Of a DNA stretch of 64,000 nt, positions 56,310 to 63,957 are shown one piece after another. The notes under the pieces were generated by a model that saw only the letters and a program-made list of their open reading frames with translations, ran no database searches and was not told where the DNA came from. The position numbers were made by a program, and so were the translations under genes. Source of the DNA: a virus; the IMG/VR virus record IMGVR_UViG_3300020180_000010, positions 60,348-124,347 of that record; one strand, written 5' to 3'. Positions within the stretch are counted from its first letter, which is position 1, and each line of letters starts with the position of its first letter.

Positions 56310-56362
56310 AAAATATAATGGGTCGGAAGAAGATTGTTCTGAATCAATCCCTTCCGACCCAT
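56310..56362 (-). terminator. Hairpin terminator after 498-residue structural gene
   Basis: A perfect 12-base-pair inverted repeat (56318-56329 with 56351-56362, ATGGGTCGGAAG and its complement) has an inner GATTG/CAATC stem and is followed on the minus strand by TATATTTTT. This is a good intrinsic terminator. It lies 20 bases after the end of the 498-residue gene and fits abundant expression of that gene as its own unit. Confidence 0.75.
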
Positions 56363-56382
56363 CTGTCTAGATCAGGTATATA

Positions 56383-57879
56383 TTACGCGTACAGGTAATA
56401 ATTGATATGGTCTTTATTTTTAACTTTTTGATAAAACGTAATGCTGGTCGTGCTGGTTTCGGCGTAATCATTTCCAGTCAGAACCGGACCTGGATCCTGA
56501 AGCAATCCTCTAACGAAAACAGTTAAATTCTGACCATTATTAGTACCGTCGAGAGTATAGGACTGACCACCCGGCAGTGTATGTGCGGTTCCGGCCGGGA
56601 TATCCGCAGCCAGGCGCTCGATCGTTCTGACAAAAGTAGACGCGGCGATACTGTTTGATAGAGCCTGAAGAGATGCCGTAAGAGTCTGACCGCTCGTAAG
56701 GATACCGCCTGTATAAACACGATCTCCGATTTGAGTATTTAGCGTATTTAGAGCTTCGACAACTGACGGGGTTCCGTCAGGAAGATTGCTAAACACGAAA
56801 AAGTTAGTTGTATTGGTAAGGAGACCAGCAAGACTCGTAACGTTATCTCCGATACCAATGGTCGTACGGATATCATTAATATCTTGAGTTGTATCGGCAT
56901 CACCGATGATACCATTAACAAGAGTCGTACGGAGCGCCGTATCAGTCATTAGGTCAAGACGCTCACGGTAACCGTAATACATATCAACGGTTGTTGGCTG
57001 AGCCGCTTCCCATGTGTACGCGACGGATGTTGAAAGTGCTGCATTTTTCGCAACCGCACGGAATTCAACTTCAACTGTATTGGGAGATGTCGAGGATCCT
57101 GCACGCGTTCTACCATAAATACGTTTTCCGGCATCGCCACCCGCCAGAACTTCCAACGCTGCCTCGGTGAGCGGATTGATAATCTCAACATAGCTGGATT
57201 CAAATGCACCGGCATCCGCTCCGTCTTGAATCGGTACACCCGTTCTATCGGTAGAAGTGGCGTGTTTAAGATTACCAGTATCGGAAAGAGTAATGAATGT
57301 ATTGGTTACGGCGGTTGTTACGGCGTCAAATTTACGAGTAATCGTTAATGCCTTGGCATCGGTTGTTTTGTTTGCAATATTTGAAAGATTCGCCGGAACG
57401 TTCGTACCGACTGCCGTGGGACGCTGATACGTCGGAATCGGCGCAGAAAATGCCACACCCTTAATAGCGGCACGATCTGTTCTGGTGTAGTTGATATCAT
57501 CTTCCAACATATACGGGCCACGTTCGGTCCACGTGATAGCACCGTTGTTTGCATCCGGAGCTACACCTGACGCATTACCAACTTTTACAGAGGTGGCAGA
57601 AATAAATTCACTTATTTCAAATGTACCGTTGTTACCTCCTGATGCGGCTCCGGAAACTGTCAAGAATCTTCCTCGTGATGAGGCAGTCATACCGGTCAAT
57701 CCGGTAAGTGTCGATTCTCCAGCGCTGAATACCGTAATGTTCGCAACGGCTCCGGTTTGTCCAGAAAGAGGAGCGCCATAAAAAAGCGGCTCCTCCGCAA
57801 GGGTCATGGTTGGAGTTTGTGTAAAAGAACCAGCTATATCTAGAACCTGGTCCAAAAGATTATCAAGGGTTGTTGCCAT
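56383..57879 (-). CDS. Abundant virion structural protein candidate (498 aa)
   Basis: Starts MATTLDNLLDQVLDIAGSFT, with ATTAAACGGAAACAAAA ahead of ATG 57879. Residues 55-105 form the recurring beta module (GRFLTVSGAASGGNNGTFEI). The rest is beta/alpha with FDAVTTAVTNTFITLS and a C-terminal strand domain. A 126-base AT-rich gap upstream and a strong terminator downstream mark a single-gene unit, as for high-copy virion proteins. It may be a head fibre, tail or decoration protein. No family was recognised. Confidence 0.6.
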   Translation of the reverse strand: MATTLDNLLDQVLDIAGSFTQTPTMTLAEEPLFYGAPLSGQTGAVANITVFSAGESTLTGLTGMTASSRGRFLTVSGAASGGNNGTFEISEFISATSVKVGNASGVAPDANNGAITWTERGPYMLEDDINYTRTDRAAIKGVAFSAPIPTYQRPTAVGTNVPANLSNIANKTTDAKALTITRKFDAVTTAVTNTFITLSDTGNLKHATSTDRTGVPIQDGADAGAFESSYVEIINPLTEAALEVLAGGDAGKRIYGRTRAGSSTSPNTVEVEFRAVAKNAALSTSVAYTWEAAQPTTVDMYYGYRERLDLMTDTALRTTLVNGIIGDADTTQDINDIRTTIGIGDNVTSLAGLLTNTTNFFVFSNLPDGTPSVVEALNTLNTQIGDRVYTGGILTSGQTLTASLQALSNSIAASTFVRTIERLAADIPAGTAHTLPGGQSYTLDGTNNGQNLTVFVRGLLQDPGPVLTGNDYAETSTTSITFYQKVKNKDHINYYLYA

Positions 57880-58004
57880 TTTTGTTTCCGTTTAATAAAG
57901 GACTAAAATACTAACTCACTCACGCACTTATTGTAAATTTATGTTAAATTATAACTATAAAAGTTGTCATTGATATATAATACAAATTTAACCACTTATA
58001 ATAA

Positions 58005-58649
58005 TTAGTTCTGTACAACATAATCGCACATTAACTGGCTTCTCGCAGCTGGACTGAAGCTTGTAATGATGACCGTATCGTACCCTGTTCCGGGTCCAGC
58101 TGATTCCTGTACGATATATTCGGAATCCTGTTTTAATGTTCTACCGTTATGTCGGACTTGAATTCGGAAAAGATTTCCGCTATACATTCCGTTAATAAAT
58201 CTATCAGGTGTGGTGAATATTCTGTTTGCAGCATTCGTTACACCGATCAACTGAACACCCTGTCTGAATACATAATCCAATGTCACGGGGGTTCCTCCAC
58301 CTCCGGTAATGGTCCCGGGCACGATCTGATCAATACCAATTTCCGTTCCTTTAATTATTCCAGAATCTTTCAAAAACTGCTTCTGTTCATCATTAAATTG
58401 CAGAAGATCAATATCACTGCACGTCACGATAATCTCTTTTGCAAACAACTTAACCATAATCTCGCCTTTTAGTAAGGAAGATCTGATATCAGCCTCGGCT
58501 ACGCCCGGAATATCAAGGAGATCTCTCTCGTATCCATACGTTATAGGATAATGAAATATTCTTACTGTTTTCTTTGGATCTGAAATATTACGTACGGTAA
58601 AACATTGACGTTTCTTTTGAAACGGAGCAAAATCATTCATTCCAGACAT
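58005..58649 (-). CDS. Head/connector-associated structural protein (214 aa)
   Basis: The N-terminal 110 residues (CFTVRNISDPKKTVRIFHYP, then DIDLLQFNDEQKQFL) resemble part of the plus-strand gene at 43197-43637. The second half is beta-rich (VTLDYVFRQGVQLIGVTNAA, then FRIQVRHNGRTLKQDSEYIV). A good AGGAGA ribosome site precedes ATG 58649. The role is inferred from the neighbouring head and structural genes. Confidence 0.55.
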   Translation of the reverse strand: MSGMNDFAPFQKKRQCFTVRNISDPKKTVRIFHYPITYGYERDLLDIPGVAEADIRSSLLKGEIMVKLFAKEIIVTCSDIDLLQFNDEQKQFLKDSGIIKGTEIGIDQIVPGTITGGGGTPVTLDYVFRQGVQLIGVTNAANRIFTTPDRFINGMYSGNLFRIQVRHNGRTLKQDSEYIVQESAGPGTGYDTVIITSFSPAARSQLMCDYVVQN

Positions 58650-58665
58650 GGCTATTGTCTCCTGA

Positions 58666-59502
58666 TTATGGAATTGTGATTTCTAACTCTGGCTTTGCAA
58701 AAAATCCATCAACAATTTGATTCGTCATATCCTCATCTGAAACTTGCGAAACATTATCAGCTCGTTTTACCTGTAAATCCGGCTCAACACCTTGACTGAC
58801 CAATTTATCCTGAATGGTAATGGTGACGCTTCTCTGGACTTCAGGGTTTTCTTTACTAGCCTTTACATCACCAAAAAGCTTCTCAATCAATGGATCAGAT
58901 GATTTTTGTAAATTATTCTGAACCGGCGCACTATTCTTACTGATCCCGCCAAGATTATAATTTGCATAAATTGTTTTATGCAGCAAACGCTCATCTCGAT
59001 CAATAATTAATTGTCTAAGTTCTTTCTGGTCTAATTTTTCAATATCTTCCGGTCGTAAACGATAACGAAGATAAAGTAATTCTTCAAGATAATTTAATTG
59101 TGGTTTAAAGAAATCAAAATCTTTTTGTTCTATCCTGAGTGTACTGTTGAGTGTCGCGGATAAAATTCTACAATAACTATCCAGCCAATCCGGGTCTCCA
59201 TTAAAATCTTCTTTTATCGCATCCACGACTGATTTTAATTTGAAAAATGTTTTGATCTTATCAGATGAATCTTTATCAATGAATGGTTCTGACCGATGAT
59301 AATTTTGTAGATTACGACGAGGATTTATTTGTGTTTCTTGATCAAATCTTCTTGTGTCGAAAGCAACCTTTATGATTTCACCTTTGGATGACACTGCATT
59401 CTTTATATGATTGATTCGCAAAGAACGAGCGGCGTCACGAGTCTGATCATCACGATTCAGGGCGTTTAGTATTTCATAAGTATATGCGTATAATTTAATC
59501 AC
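58666..59502 (-). CDS. Uncharacterised head/neck-region protein (278 aa)
   Basis: Mostly helical and charged. Notable segments are the N-terminal YAYTYEILNALNRDDQTRD and the helix LNYLEELLYLRYRLRPEDIE. The GTG start at 59502 overlaps the end of the metalloprotease gene by eight bases. The charged C terminus (about 200-278) looks flexible. The family was not recognised. Its place in the head-proximal block suggests a connector or assembly role. Confidence 0.5.
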   Translation of the reverse strand: MIKLYAYTYEILNALNRDDQTRDAARSLRINHIKNAVSSKGEIIKVAFDTRRFDQETQINPRRNLQNYHRSEPFIDKDSSDKIKTFFKLKSVVDAIKEDFNGDPDWLDSYCRILSATLNSTLRIEQKDFDFFKPQLNYLEELLYLRYRLRPEDIEKLDQKELRQLIIDRDERLLHKTIYANYNLGGISKNSAPVQNNLQKSSDPLIEKLFGDVKASKENPEVQRSVTITIQDKLVSQGVEPDLQVKRADNVSQVSDEDMTNQIVDGFFAKPELEITIP

Positions 59503-60238
59503 GACTGGTGTCTATATGTCTAGAAATGGGTTGTTCCGTACAATATGGAAACGTATCTACCTTACAATTAAATTTTTCACAAAACTGTTCCATATCAAAC
59601 CTAGTTATACAATTAAGTCCTGAATTTATAGAATTCATTACAGATCTATTGCCATCACGATGTACCAATCCTAATATATGTCCAAGCTCATGCAAAGCTA
59701 CTGACCTGAACTGTTTAGTGTTGGACATCCTACTCTGAACCAGTCCAATTCTAAAATTTTTCCAAGATTCATCTCTTTTCGCGAATCCTAAAACATTTAG
59801 TTTTTGTTTATAGATTGTAAGTGTCAAAGTATCCAGGTCAGTAATGATTGGGTCTGTATCCTGTACCACCTGTATAATGTTTCGATCCGGTGCAAATTCA
59901 GATGAACCGACATGCGAATAGGACCAGATCAGATTGAACTGAACTGTATTTACCGTGACTCGCTCCCATTCCTGAACTGCTTTTTGTAATTCAAGTAATT
60001 CTACAGATTCAAATCGGTAATCAACATATATTGTTGCGTTGAATACTGTATCGTTACTAACGGGCCACGTAACGGGCTGGACCGGAGCTGCCCGGATGAT
60101 TGGTATTTTAGCTTTTCTACTTCCTTCGCAAGATAAAGAAAAAACTACGATAGCGCAGAGTATTAGACAGGGAAGGAACTTCGTGAGAAGTTTATTCCAG
60201 ATTTTTCTTACGCCCCGTTGAAAGGCGAGACCCTGCAC
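59495..60238 (-). CDS. Secreted matrixin-type metalloprotease, lipoprotein-like
   Basis: Zinc motif HELGHILGLVH at residues 183-193 (ligands H183, H187, H193; catalytic E184) and a Met-turn SVMNS with M201. This is the metzincin pattern, closest to matrixins in spacing. Residues 11-37 form a basic then hydrophobic signal peptide ending in FSLSC37. C37 could be lipidated, although the -3 residue is not the usual Leu. Six further Cys from about 210 to 233 suggest an exported, disulfide-bonded protein. The start (GTG 60238) has no clear ribosome site, so the exact N terminus is uncertain. Exported proteases are rare in virion modules. Substrates cannot be inferred. Confidence 0.75.
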   Translation of the reverse strand: MQGLAFQRGVRKIWNKLLTKFLPCLILCAIVVFSLSCEGSRKAKIPIIRAAPVQPVTWPVSNDTVFNATIYVDYRFESVELLELQKAVQEWERVTVNTVQFNLIWSYSHVGSSEFAPDRNIIQVVQDTDPIITDLDTLTLTIYKQKLNVLGFAKRDESWKNFRIGLVQSRMSNTKQFRSVALHELGHILGLVHRDGNRSVMNSINSGLNCITRFDMEQFCEKFNCKVDTFPYCTEQPISRHIDTSRD

Positions 60239-60251
60239 ACTTATATGTTGT

Positions 60252-60295
60252 ATTATTCAAATAACTAAGGCCCGGAAGTTACCTCCCGAGCCTTA
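60252..60295 (-). terminator. Intrinsic terminator after capsid gene
   Basis: A 13-base-pair stem (60266-60278 with 60283-60295, G-U pairs included) is closed by a GTAA tetraloop and followed by GTTATTTG on the minus strand. It lies 41 bases after the capsid stop and should end the capsid message. The protease gene follows closely, so some readthrough or a local promoter is needed. Confidence 0.8.
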
Positions 60296-60336
60296 ATTAG
60301 AGAAAGGATGGTCAGGCCATCCCTTCATATCAGTTA

Positions 60337-61125
60337 TCAGCCAGCCAGTACTGACTTACGACCAGCAGAAACGCCGCGGGCATTCAGGATGCCGCAACCG
60401 ACGATTTCCGACACAACCCAGCCAAGCGACAGGCGCTTGGGTTCGTCTGCCGGAAGAACTTCGATGTCCTGCCGAACCGGCATGACTCCGACGAATTCCG
60501 GATCCGCGCACGCAAACACCGTTCCCGGGGGAACGATCTTGCTTACGATGATATCCGCGCCCCAGATGTGAGCATAAAGCCCCGTCTGGAGAACTTCACG
60601 CTGCGAAACTGGATCAAGCTCGCCACCACCAACGCCCTGACCACCACCCGAACCCCACTTGAGGATATCGGTAAATTCATTGATGTTCATGAAGTACTTG
60701 GTCGTTACGAGGTCCCAACGATCAACCTGAACTTTCAGCTCAAGGAGGTCGCGTTTGAGAAGACCCGCGTCCGTAACGTCCTGAACGGTGTTTTCCACCG
60801 AAGCGGCTGAATCAAGCGCTGCGAAGACGTTCGCGTCTTCCTGAGCCATGATTTCCTGACGTGCCTTCTGAACCGCACGATCAATCACGTTGAACCGACG
60901 ACGCCGGACTTCCGCAATACGAACCGTGGGGTTGGATACGATTTCGAATTCCGGAACAACAACGCGATCACCGAATACACGGCTCTCCGGCGCTGAACCG
61001 TTGCTCGAAACAACTACCGCCGCGACATCAATATCACGGTCATACGTCGGTAGAGCGCCCTGCGGCAACATGTCTACAACAAGGGCTCTACGTGCCACCC
61101 CGTGGTAATCTAAATTTCTTCGGAT
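60337..61125 (-). CDS. Major capsid protein, exon 2 (262 aa of 334)
   Basis: HK97-fold major capsid protein. Joined to exon 1 (62338-62553) it encodes 334 residues. The junction reads AAC CCT | ATC CGA AGA, giving ANPIRRNLDYHGVARR. Recognisable parts are RRALVVDMLPQGALPTYDRD (early strand and P-loop region), a spine-helix segment (NVIDRAVQKARQEIMAQEDA), and the conserved late block GLYAHIWGADIIVSKIVPPG ending in GILNARGVSAG. The C terminus is complete. The frame from TTG 61128 is not the true start. Confidence 0.88.
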   Translation of the reverse strand: MRRNLDYHGVARRALVVDMLPQGALPTYDRDIDVAAVVVSSNGSAPESRVFGDRVVVPEFEIVSNPTVRIAEVRRRRFNVIDRAVQKARQEIMAQEDANVFAALDSAASVENTVQDVTDAGLLKRDLLELKVQVDRWDLVTTKYFMNINEFTDILKWGSGGGQGVGGGELDPVSQREVLQTGLYAHIWGADIIVSKIVPPGTVFACADPEFVGVMPVRQDIEVLPADEPKRLSLGWVVSEIVGCGILNARGVSAGRKSVLAG

Positions 61126-62337
61126 CAAATTTGTTATCGCGCTTTGGGTTACCCGTTCGGCGCTTCTTTACTTCTCAGTAAAGTTCAGAATACATCATCA
61201 TCCAATGATTGAATAATCAATCTATCGGCGTTTGGCATCTACTCGTTGAGGATTCTGGCATGAGTTTATATTTCATAGAATCAATTACATGCGGCCTGAT
61301 AATATCAGATAACTTTTGTGTATTTTCTTTATTTAAAGTTATTTGATAATATTTTTTACCTTTGTAATTAAAAATCATCACTTTAGAATTTAAATCAAAA
61401 CATGATTTTAAATAATCTCTAAGTAGATAATTTTCTGATTCTGTAAAACCCATTGAAGCGATTCTCATGTTTACTTTTGCATTTAGATTACCGTCATCCT
61501 GTATCCATACTGCTAGTGATAAGGGTGTTAGGTACATATCTAAATTTTTAGGAACATGTTTAACTCTATTTTCATCATAAAACATTTTGCCAAAAAAATT
61601 CAAATCTTGATGGCAAATCGTGGTAGTTTGAAACATAGTTGAATTTCTGGTTTTATTAACACTTTTATTAAAAGTATTAATAAACGGATCCAGCATTGCA
61701 ACCTTCCAATGAAAATATTGTTCTTGCGCTTCACAGTGACCAAACGAAAATTTAAAGTTACCTTTAGTTGAATCTTTATAAAGACAACCGTCTCCAAGCA
61801 TTCCTCCTACAATCAGTTGCTTTTGAACTGAGTTAAGTGGTACTTGTCGTAAAATATCATATTTACGAAGATTCGAAATTACTACTCTGTTGTGAGCTTT
61901 TAGTAATTTTGATAGAGAGGGTCCGGATATTTCATACCATTTGGACAATGATTTTATTGTTTCGCCATTATCAAATTTATTAATAATATCATTTACCTGA
62001 TCAGGTGTCAGGTCCGAAATATAATTTCTTGTCCATTTTACTTTAGCAGCTTTGAGAATTTTTCTTACTGTTTCGTAACTTTTATCAAGTCGTTCAGCAA
62101 TTTCTCTAACTGTTAATCCAGTCTCATAAAGAATTTTAATTTCTTCGTTTGTCACTTGCCAGTCTTTCCTGCTGATTGTCTATATCATCCATCTTCTGTT
62201 ACTATAACGATTCCGTTTCCGGATAGACTAGCTGCGATGCGTAGCCTTTAGAGTGTTATAGTGAGATGGCTTTTAGAGTTTCCAGCATATGGCCAAATTC
62301 ACATCCCATAATTACTTACGGGAGCCCCTATCCATTA
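61126..62337 (-). mobile_element. Group I intron in the major capsid gene
   Basis: A 1212-base intervening sequence. The 5' exon ends ACCCT and pairs with AGGGG in the intron (P1, with the expected U-G at the cut). The adjacent intron bases GGAT pair with ATCC at the start of exon 2 (P10). The intron ends in G (base 61126). A P2-like hairpin (CCCGTAA, loop GTAA, TTATGGG) follows P1. A possible P7 is GTCTAT with ATAGAC. Near the 3' end there are a TTTACT-GAGA-AGTAAA hairpin (61167-61182) and a GCGC/GCGC hairpin (61139-61163). These features and the open exon frames make self-splicing likely. The core lies in about 62156-62337; the endonuclease gene fills most of the rest. Confidence 0.85.
61217..62155 (-). 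CDS. LAGLIDADG homing endonuclease (intron-encoded)
   Basis: A 312-residue protein starting at GTG 62155, with AGGAAAG eight bases upstream inside the intron core. It has two helix-turn-helix-like segments at the N terminus (LTVREIAERLDKSYETVRKI at 14-33, and IKSLSKWYEISGPSLSKLLK near 64-83). Two LAGLIDADG-type helices follow (VQKQLIVGGMLGDGCL near 112-127, and LSLAVWIQDDGNL near 215-227). The acidic residues of both motifs are present, so the enzyme is probably active. Such enzymes cut the intron-free capsid gene and spread the intron by repair. Lys/Asn-rich, AT-rich codons contrast with the capsid exons. Confidence 0.88.
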   Translation of the reverse strand: MTNEEIKILYETGLTVREIAERLDKSYETVRKILKAAKVKWTRNYISDLTPDQVNDIINKFDNGETIKSLSKWYEISGPSLSKLLKAHNRVVISNLRKYDILRQVPLNSVQKQLIVGGMLGDGCLYKDSTKGNFKFSFGHCEAQEQYFHWKVAMLDPFINTFNKSVNKTRNSTMFQTTTICHQDLNFFGKMFYDENRVKHVPKNLDMYLTPLSLAVWIQDDGNLNAKVNMRIASMGFTESENYLLRDYLKSCFDLNSKVMIFNYKGKKYYQITLNKENTQKLSDIIRPHVIDSMKYKLMPESSTSRCQTPID

Positions 62338-62553
62338 AGGGTTTGCCATTGACTGCGCGAGGGCGATTTTACCGTCCTGCGTCAAAATGGCTCGTGAAAT
62401 CAAAGTGTCACGGGCATCGTCCGTCATGGACCCGGCAAGTGACGTGTTTGATGGCTGATTTTCTTCCAGTACTGATGCGTACTTTGCGACCACCGATAGT
62501 GCGTCGCGGAGTGAACTCGCGTTGATTTCACCCTTGTTGTTAAACAAAGACAT
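62338..62553 (-). CDS. Major capsid protein, exon 1 (72 aa)
   Basis: ATG at 62553 with AAAAGGAAA upstream. It encodes a polar N-terminal helix region (SSLRDALSVVAKYASVLEEN), then SRAILTQDGKIALAQSMANP at the splice site. Without splicing the frame meets TAA at once, so only a short peptide would be made. The sequence reads straight into exon 2. Confidence 0.85.
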
Positions 62554-62680
62554 TCGTTTCCTTTTTGTTGAATGGTTTGCCAGTTTCCCAGCAGTAAAGG
62601 CAGAAATGCCACCTTCACATTTAATAAAAAGGTATGCCCATAATTTAAATAAAATTTAAAAAAAATATAATAACAGTCCG

Positions 62681-62719
62681 GACAAAACAAAACCCCCGAC
62701 TGGATTTCCCAGCCGAGGG
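62681..62719 (-). terminator. Intrinsic terminator after decoration gene
   Basis: An 11-base-pair GC-rich stem (62693-62703 with 62709-62719, two G-U pairs) with a five-base loop is followed on the minus strand by TTTTGTTTTG. It lies between the decoration protein gene and the capsid gene. Confidence 0.8.
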
Positions 62720-62727
62720 TCATGTTG

Positions 62728-62765
62728 ATGACTGATTGATTAGACTGATCTGATCAATCAGTCAT
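62728..62765 (-). terminator. Second hairpin after decoration gene
   Basis: A perfect 13-base-pair inverted repeat (62728-62740 with 62753-62765, ATGACTGATTGAT) lies just after the stop codon and before the stronger terminator. It may help termination or protect the 3' end of the message. Confidence 0.6.
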
Positions 62766-62771
62766 TCGTTA

Positions 62772-63449
62772 TTACTTGCCGAGCCAGTGGAACACGGCCA
62801 TGGTGAATCGCAGCTGCTCACCGAGTGAGCCTGACGGTGAATTAAGCGCCGAAGCGAGGTAATTCGGAGTCGTGACGAGAGACCCGTCAGTCGTGAATTC
62901 AACGAACCGTGCCATGATCGCACCACCGTTTGCAGTACCGGCGCCTGAGTTTGGAGTCAGAAGACCCGCTGGCGAGACATACAGTGCATCCGCAACCGTA
63001 AGGGTTGAGTTGGTGGGCTGGAGACCCGTGGATGCCGTGGTATCGCATGCATCCAGCGTAACTCCATAAAGGCCCGCACGATTCCAACAAGTAACCTTGC
63101 CAGAACCCGTTGCCGTGTGCGGACCAAGCTGCGCGCCACCCGTCACAACCATACCGGCCGTGCCACCGACTACGCTACCGAAAAGGGTACCGTAACCAGT
63201 CGTACCTTCGTCAGAGAGCCAATACGGACCCGCTGCGCCCGTGCCGAGTGTTGATGTTACGGCGGGACGACGCTTCGTGGTCGTACCGGCGTAACCGTCA
63301 TCAATGTCCGAAGCGTGTTTGTCAGTTGCCTGATCCAAAGCAACGCCAACGAGCGTGACGACTTCGCCACCCTTCATCGCAGTAACCTGTGAATCAAGAC
63401 CGTCAAACTGGCCAAGTGGATGAATATCTGATTGAAGAACTTTTAACAT
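62772..63449 (-). CDS. Probable capsid decoration / head protein (225 aa)
   Basis: Directly upstream of the major capsid gene. Beta-rich throughout: VTAMKGGEVVTLVGVALDQA, then GAAGPYWLSDEGTTGYGTLF, and CWNRAGLYGVTLDACDTTAS. It has a final VADALYVSPAGLLTPNSGAG segment as in proteins encoded beside capsid genes in other myoviruses. AAAAGGAAA precedes ATG 63449. Its own tandem terminators fit a high-copy product. One DGY triplet is present. Confidence 0.65.
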   Translation of the reverse strand: MLKVLQSDIHPLGQFDGLDSQVTAMKGGEVVTLVGVALDQATDKHASDIDDGYAGTTTKRRPAVTSTLGTGAAGPYWLSDEGTTGYGTLFGSVVGGTAGMVVTGGAQLGPHTATGSGKVTCWNRAGLYGVTLDACDTTASTGLQPTNSTLTVADALYVSPAGLLTPNSGAGTANGGAIMARFVEFTTDGSLVTTPNYLASALNSPSGSLGEQLRFTMAVFHWLGK

Positions 63450-63527
63450 TTTGATTTCCTTTTGAAGCTACGTTGGCAGCTTCGCGAATCAATCGGATCT
63501 ACCAAACTGATTCGGTCTTACATCTTG

Positions 63528-63541
63528 CGGCCTTAAGGCCG
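63528..63541. repeat. 14-base perfect palindrome upstream of decoration gene
   Basis: CGGCCTTAAGGCCG lies in the 150-base gap before the decoration gene. It has no T-run, so it is not a clear terminator. A protein-binding or message-processing site is possible. Confidence 0.4.
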
Positions 63542-63597
63542 TTGCTTACATAATTCAAAAAAATATATACTTATTAGTAGTACGGTTGATTATTTTT

Positions 63598-63957
63598 TTA
63601 ATAATTTAAAGAAGCCGCCCGTTGCCAATTTTGAAACGCACGATCTGCCTGCTCAAGTTCATTAGGTTCTGCTTGAGTGTTGTCATTTGCCGGAACAGTT
63701 GTTGCGGGAGCCTTTGCCGGAACAGTTGTTGCGGGAGCCTCTTCATCACCTGGAATTTGTGGAGGAGCCGTTTCTTTCTTTTTAGCTTCTTCTTTTTTCT
63801 TTTCAGATTCTTCTTTTTTCTTTTCGCGATTAACAATCGTTTCTGCTGCTTTCTCTTGAAACGCTGCCAGTCTCTTTTCCAATAAATCATTAGTAGAATT
63901 GATTGCTTCGGCAAGAGACTTTAGCGACATCTGAAGTCTCTCGAAATCATCACTCAT
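63598..63957 (-). CDS. Coiled-coil protein near capsid genes (119 aa; start uncertain)
   Basis: An N-terminal helix (SLKSLAEAINSTNDLLEKRL), a very Lys/Glu-rich segment at about 45-65, then an ATTVPAKAPATTVPA repeat and a short C terminus. ATG 63957 is the most likely start, but TTG 63960 is possible, and the frame has no stop before the right edge, so a longer form cannot be excluded. The charged helical nature and position before the decoration gene suggest a head-assembly or scaffold-like protein. Confidence 0.5.
   Translation of the reverse strand: MSDDFERLQMSLKSLAEAINSTNDLLEKRLAAFQEKAAETIVNREKKKEESEKKKEEAKKKETAPPQIPGDEEAPATTVPAKAPATTVPANDNTQAEPNELEQADRAFQNWQRAASLNY
63686..63739 (-). repeat. 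Tandem 27-base direct repeat
   Basis: Two copies of a 27-base unit (63686-63712 and 63713-63739) encode the doubled APATTVPAK-type segment. No base difference was seen between the two copies, which suggests recent duplication. Confidence 0.75.

Noticed and set aside
56114-56398. Plus-strand frame of 94 codons
   Set aside because: It crosses the minus-strand zinc-ribbon-like gene and the terminator hairpin, and its product shows no recognisable pattern.
61126-61128. TTG as a start for a 263-residue capsid protein
   Set aside because: The bases are the last of the intron. The conserved frame begins right after them and the N terminus is in exon 1.
61126-62337. Intein in place of an intron
   Set aside because: The endonuclease frame is closed by stops at both sides and is not in frame with the exons.
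62424-62723. Minus-strand frame of 99 codons over the capsid start
   Set aside because: It starts inside the terminator and overlaps exon 1 in another frame.
63606-63914. Lys/Arg-rich minus-strand and Phe-rich plus-strand frames over the coiled-coil gene
   Set aside because: They are low-complexity shadows of the Lys/Glu-rich helix.
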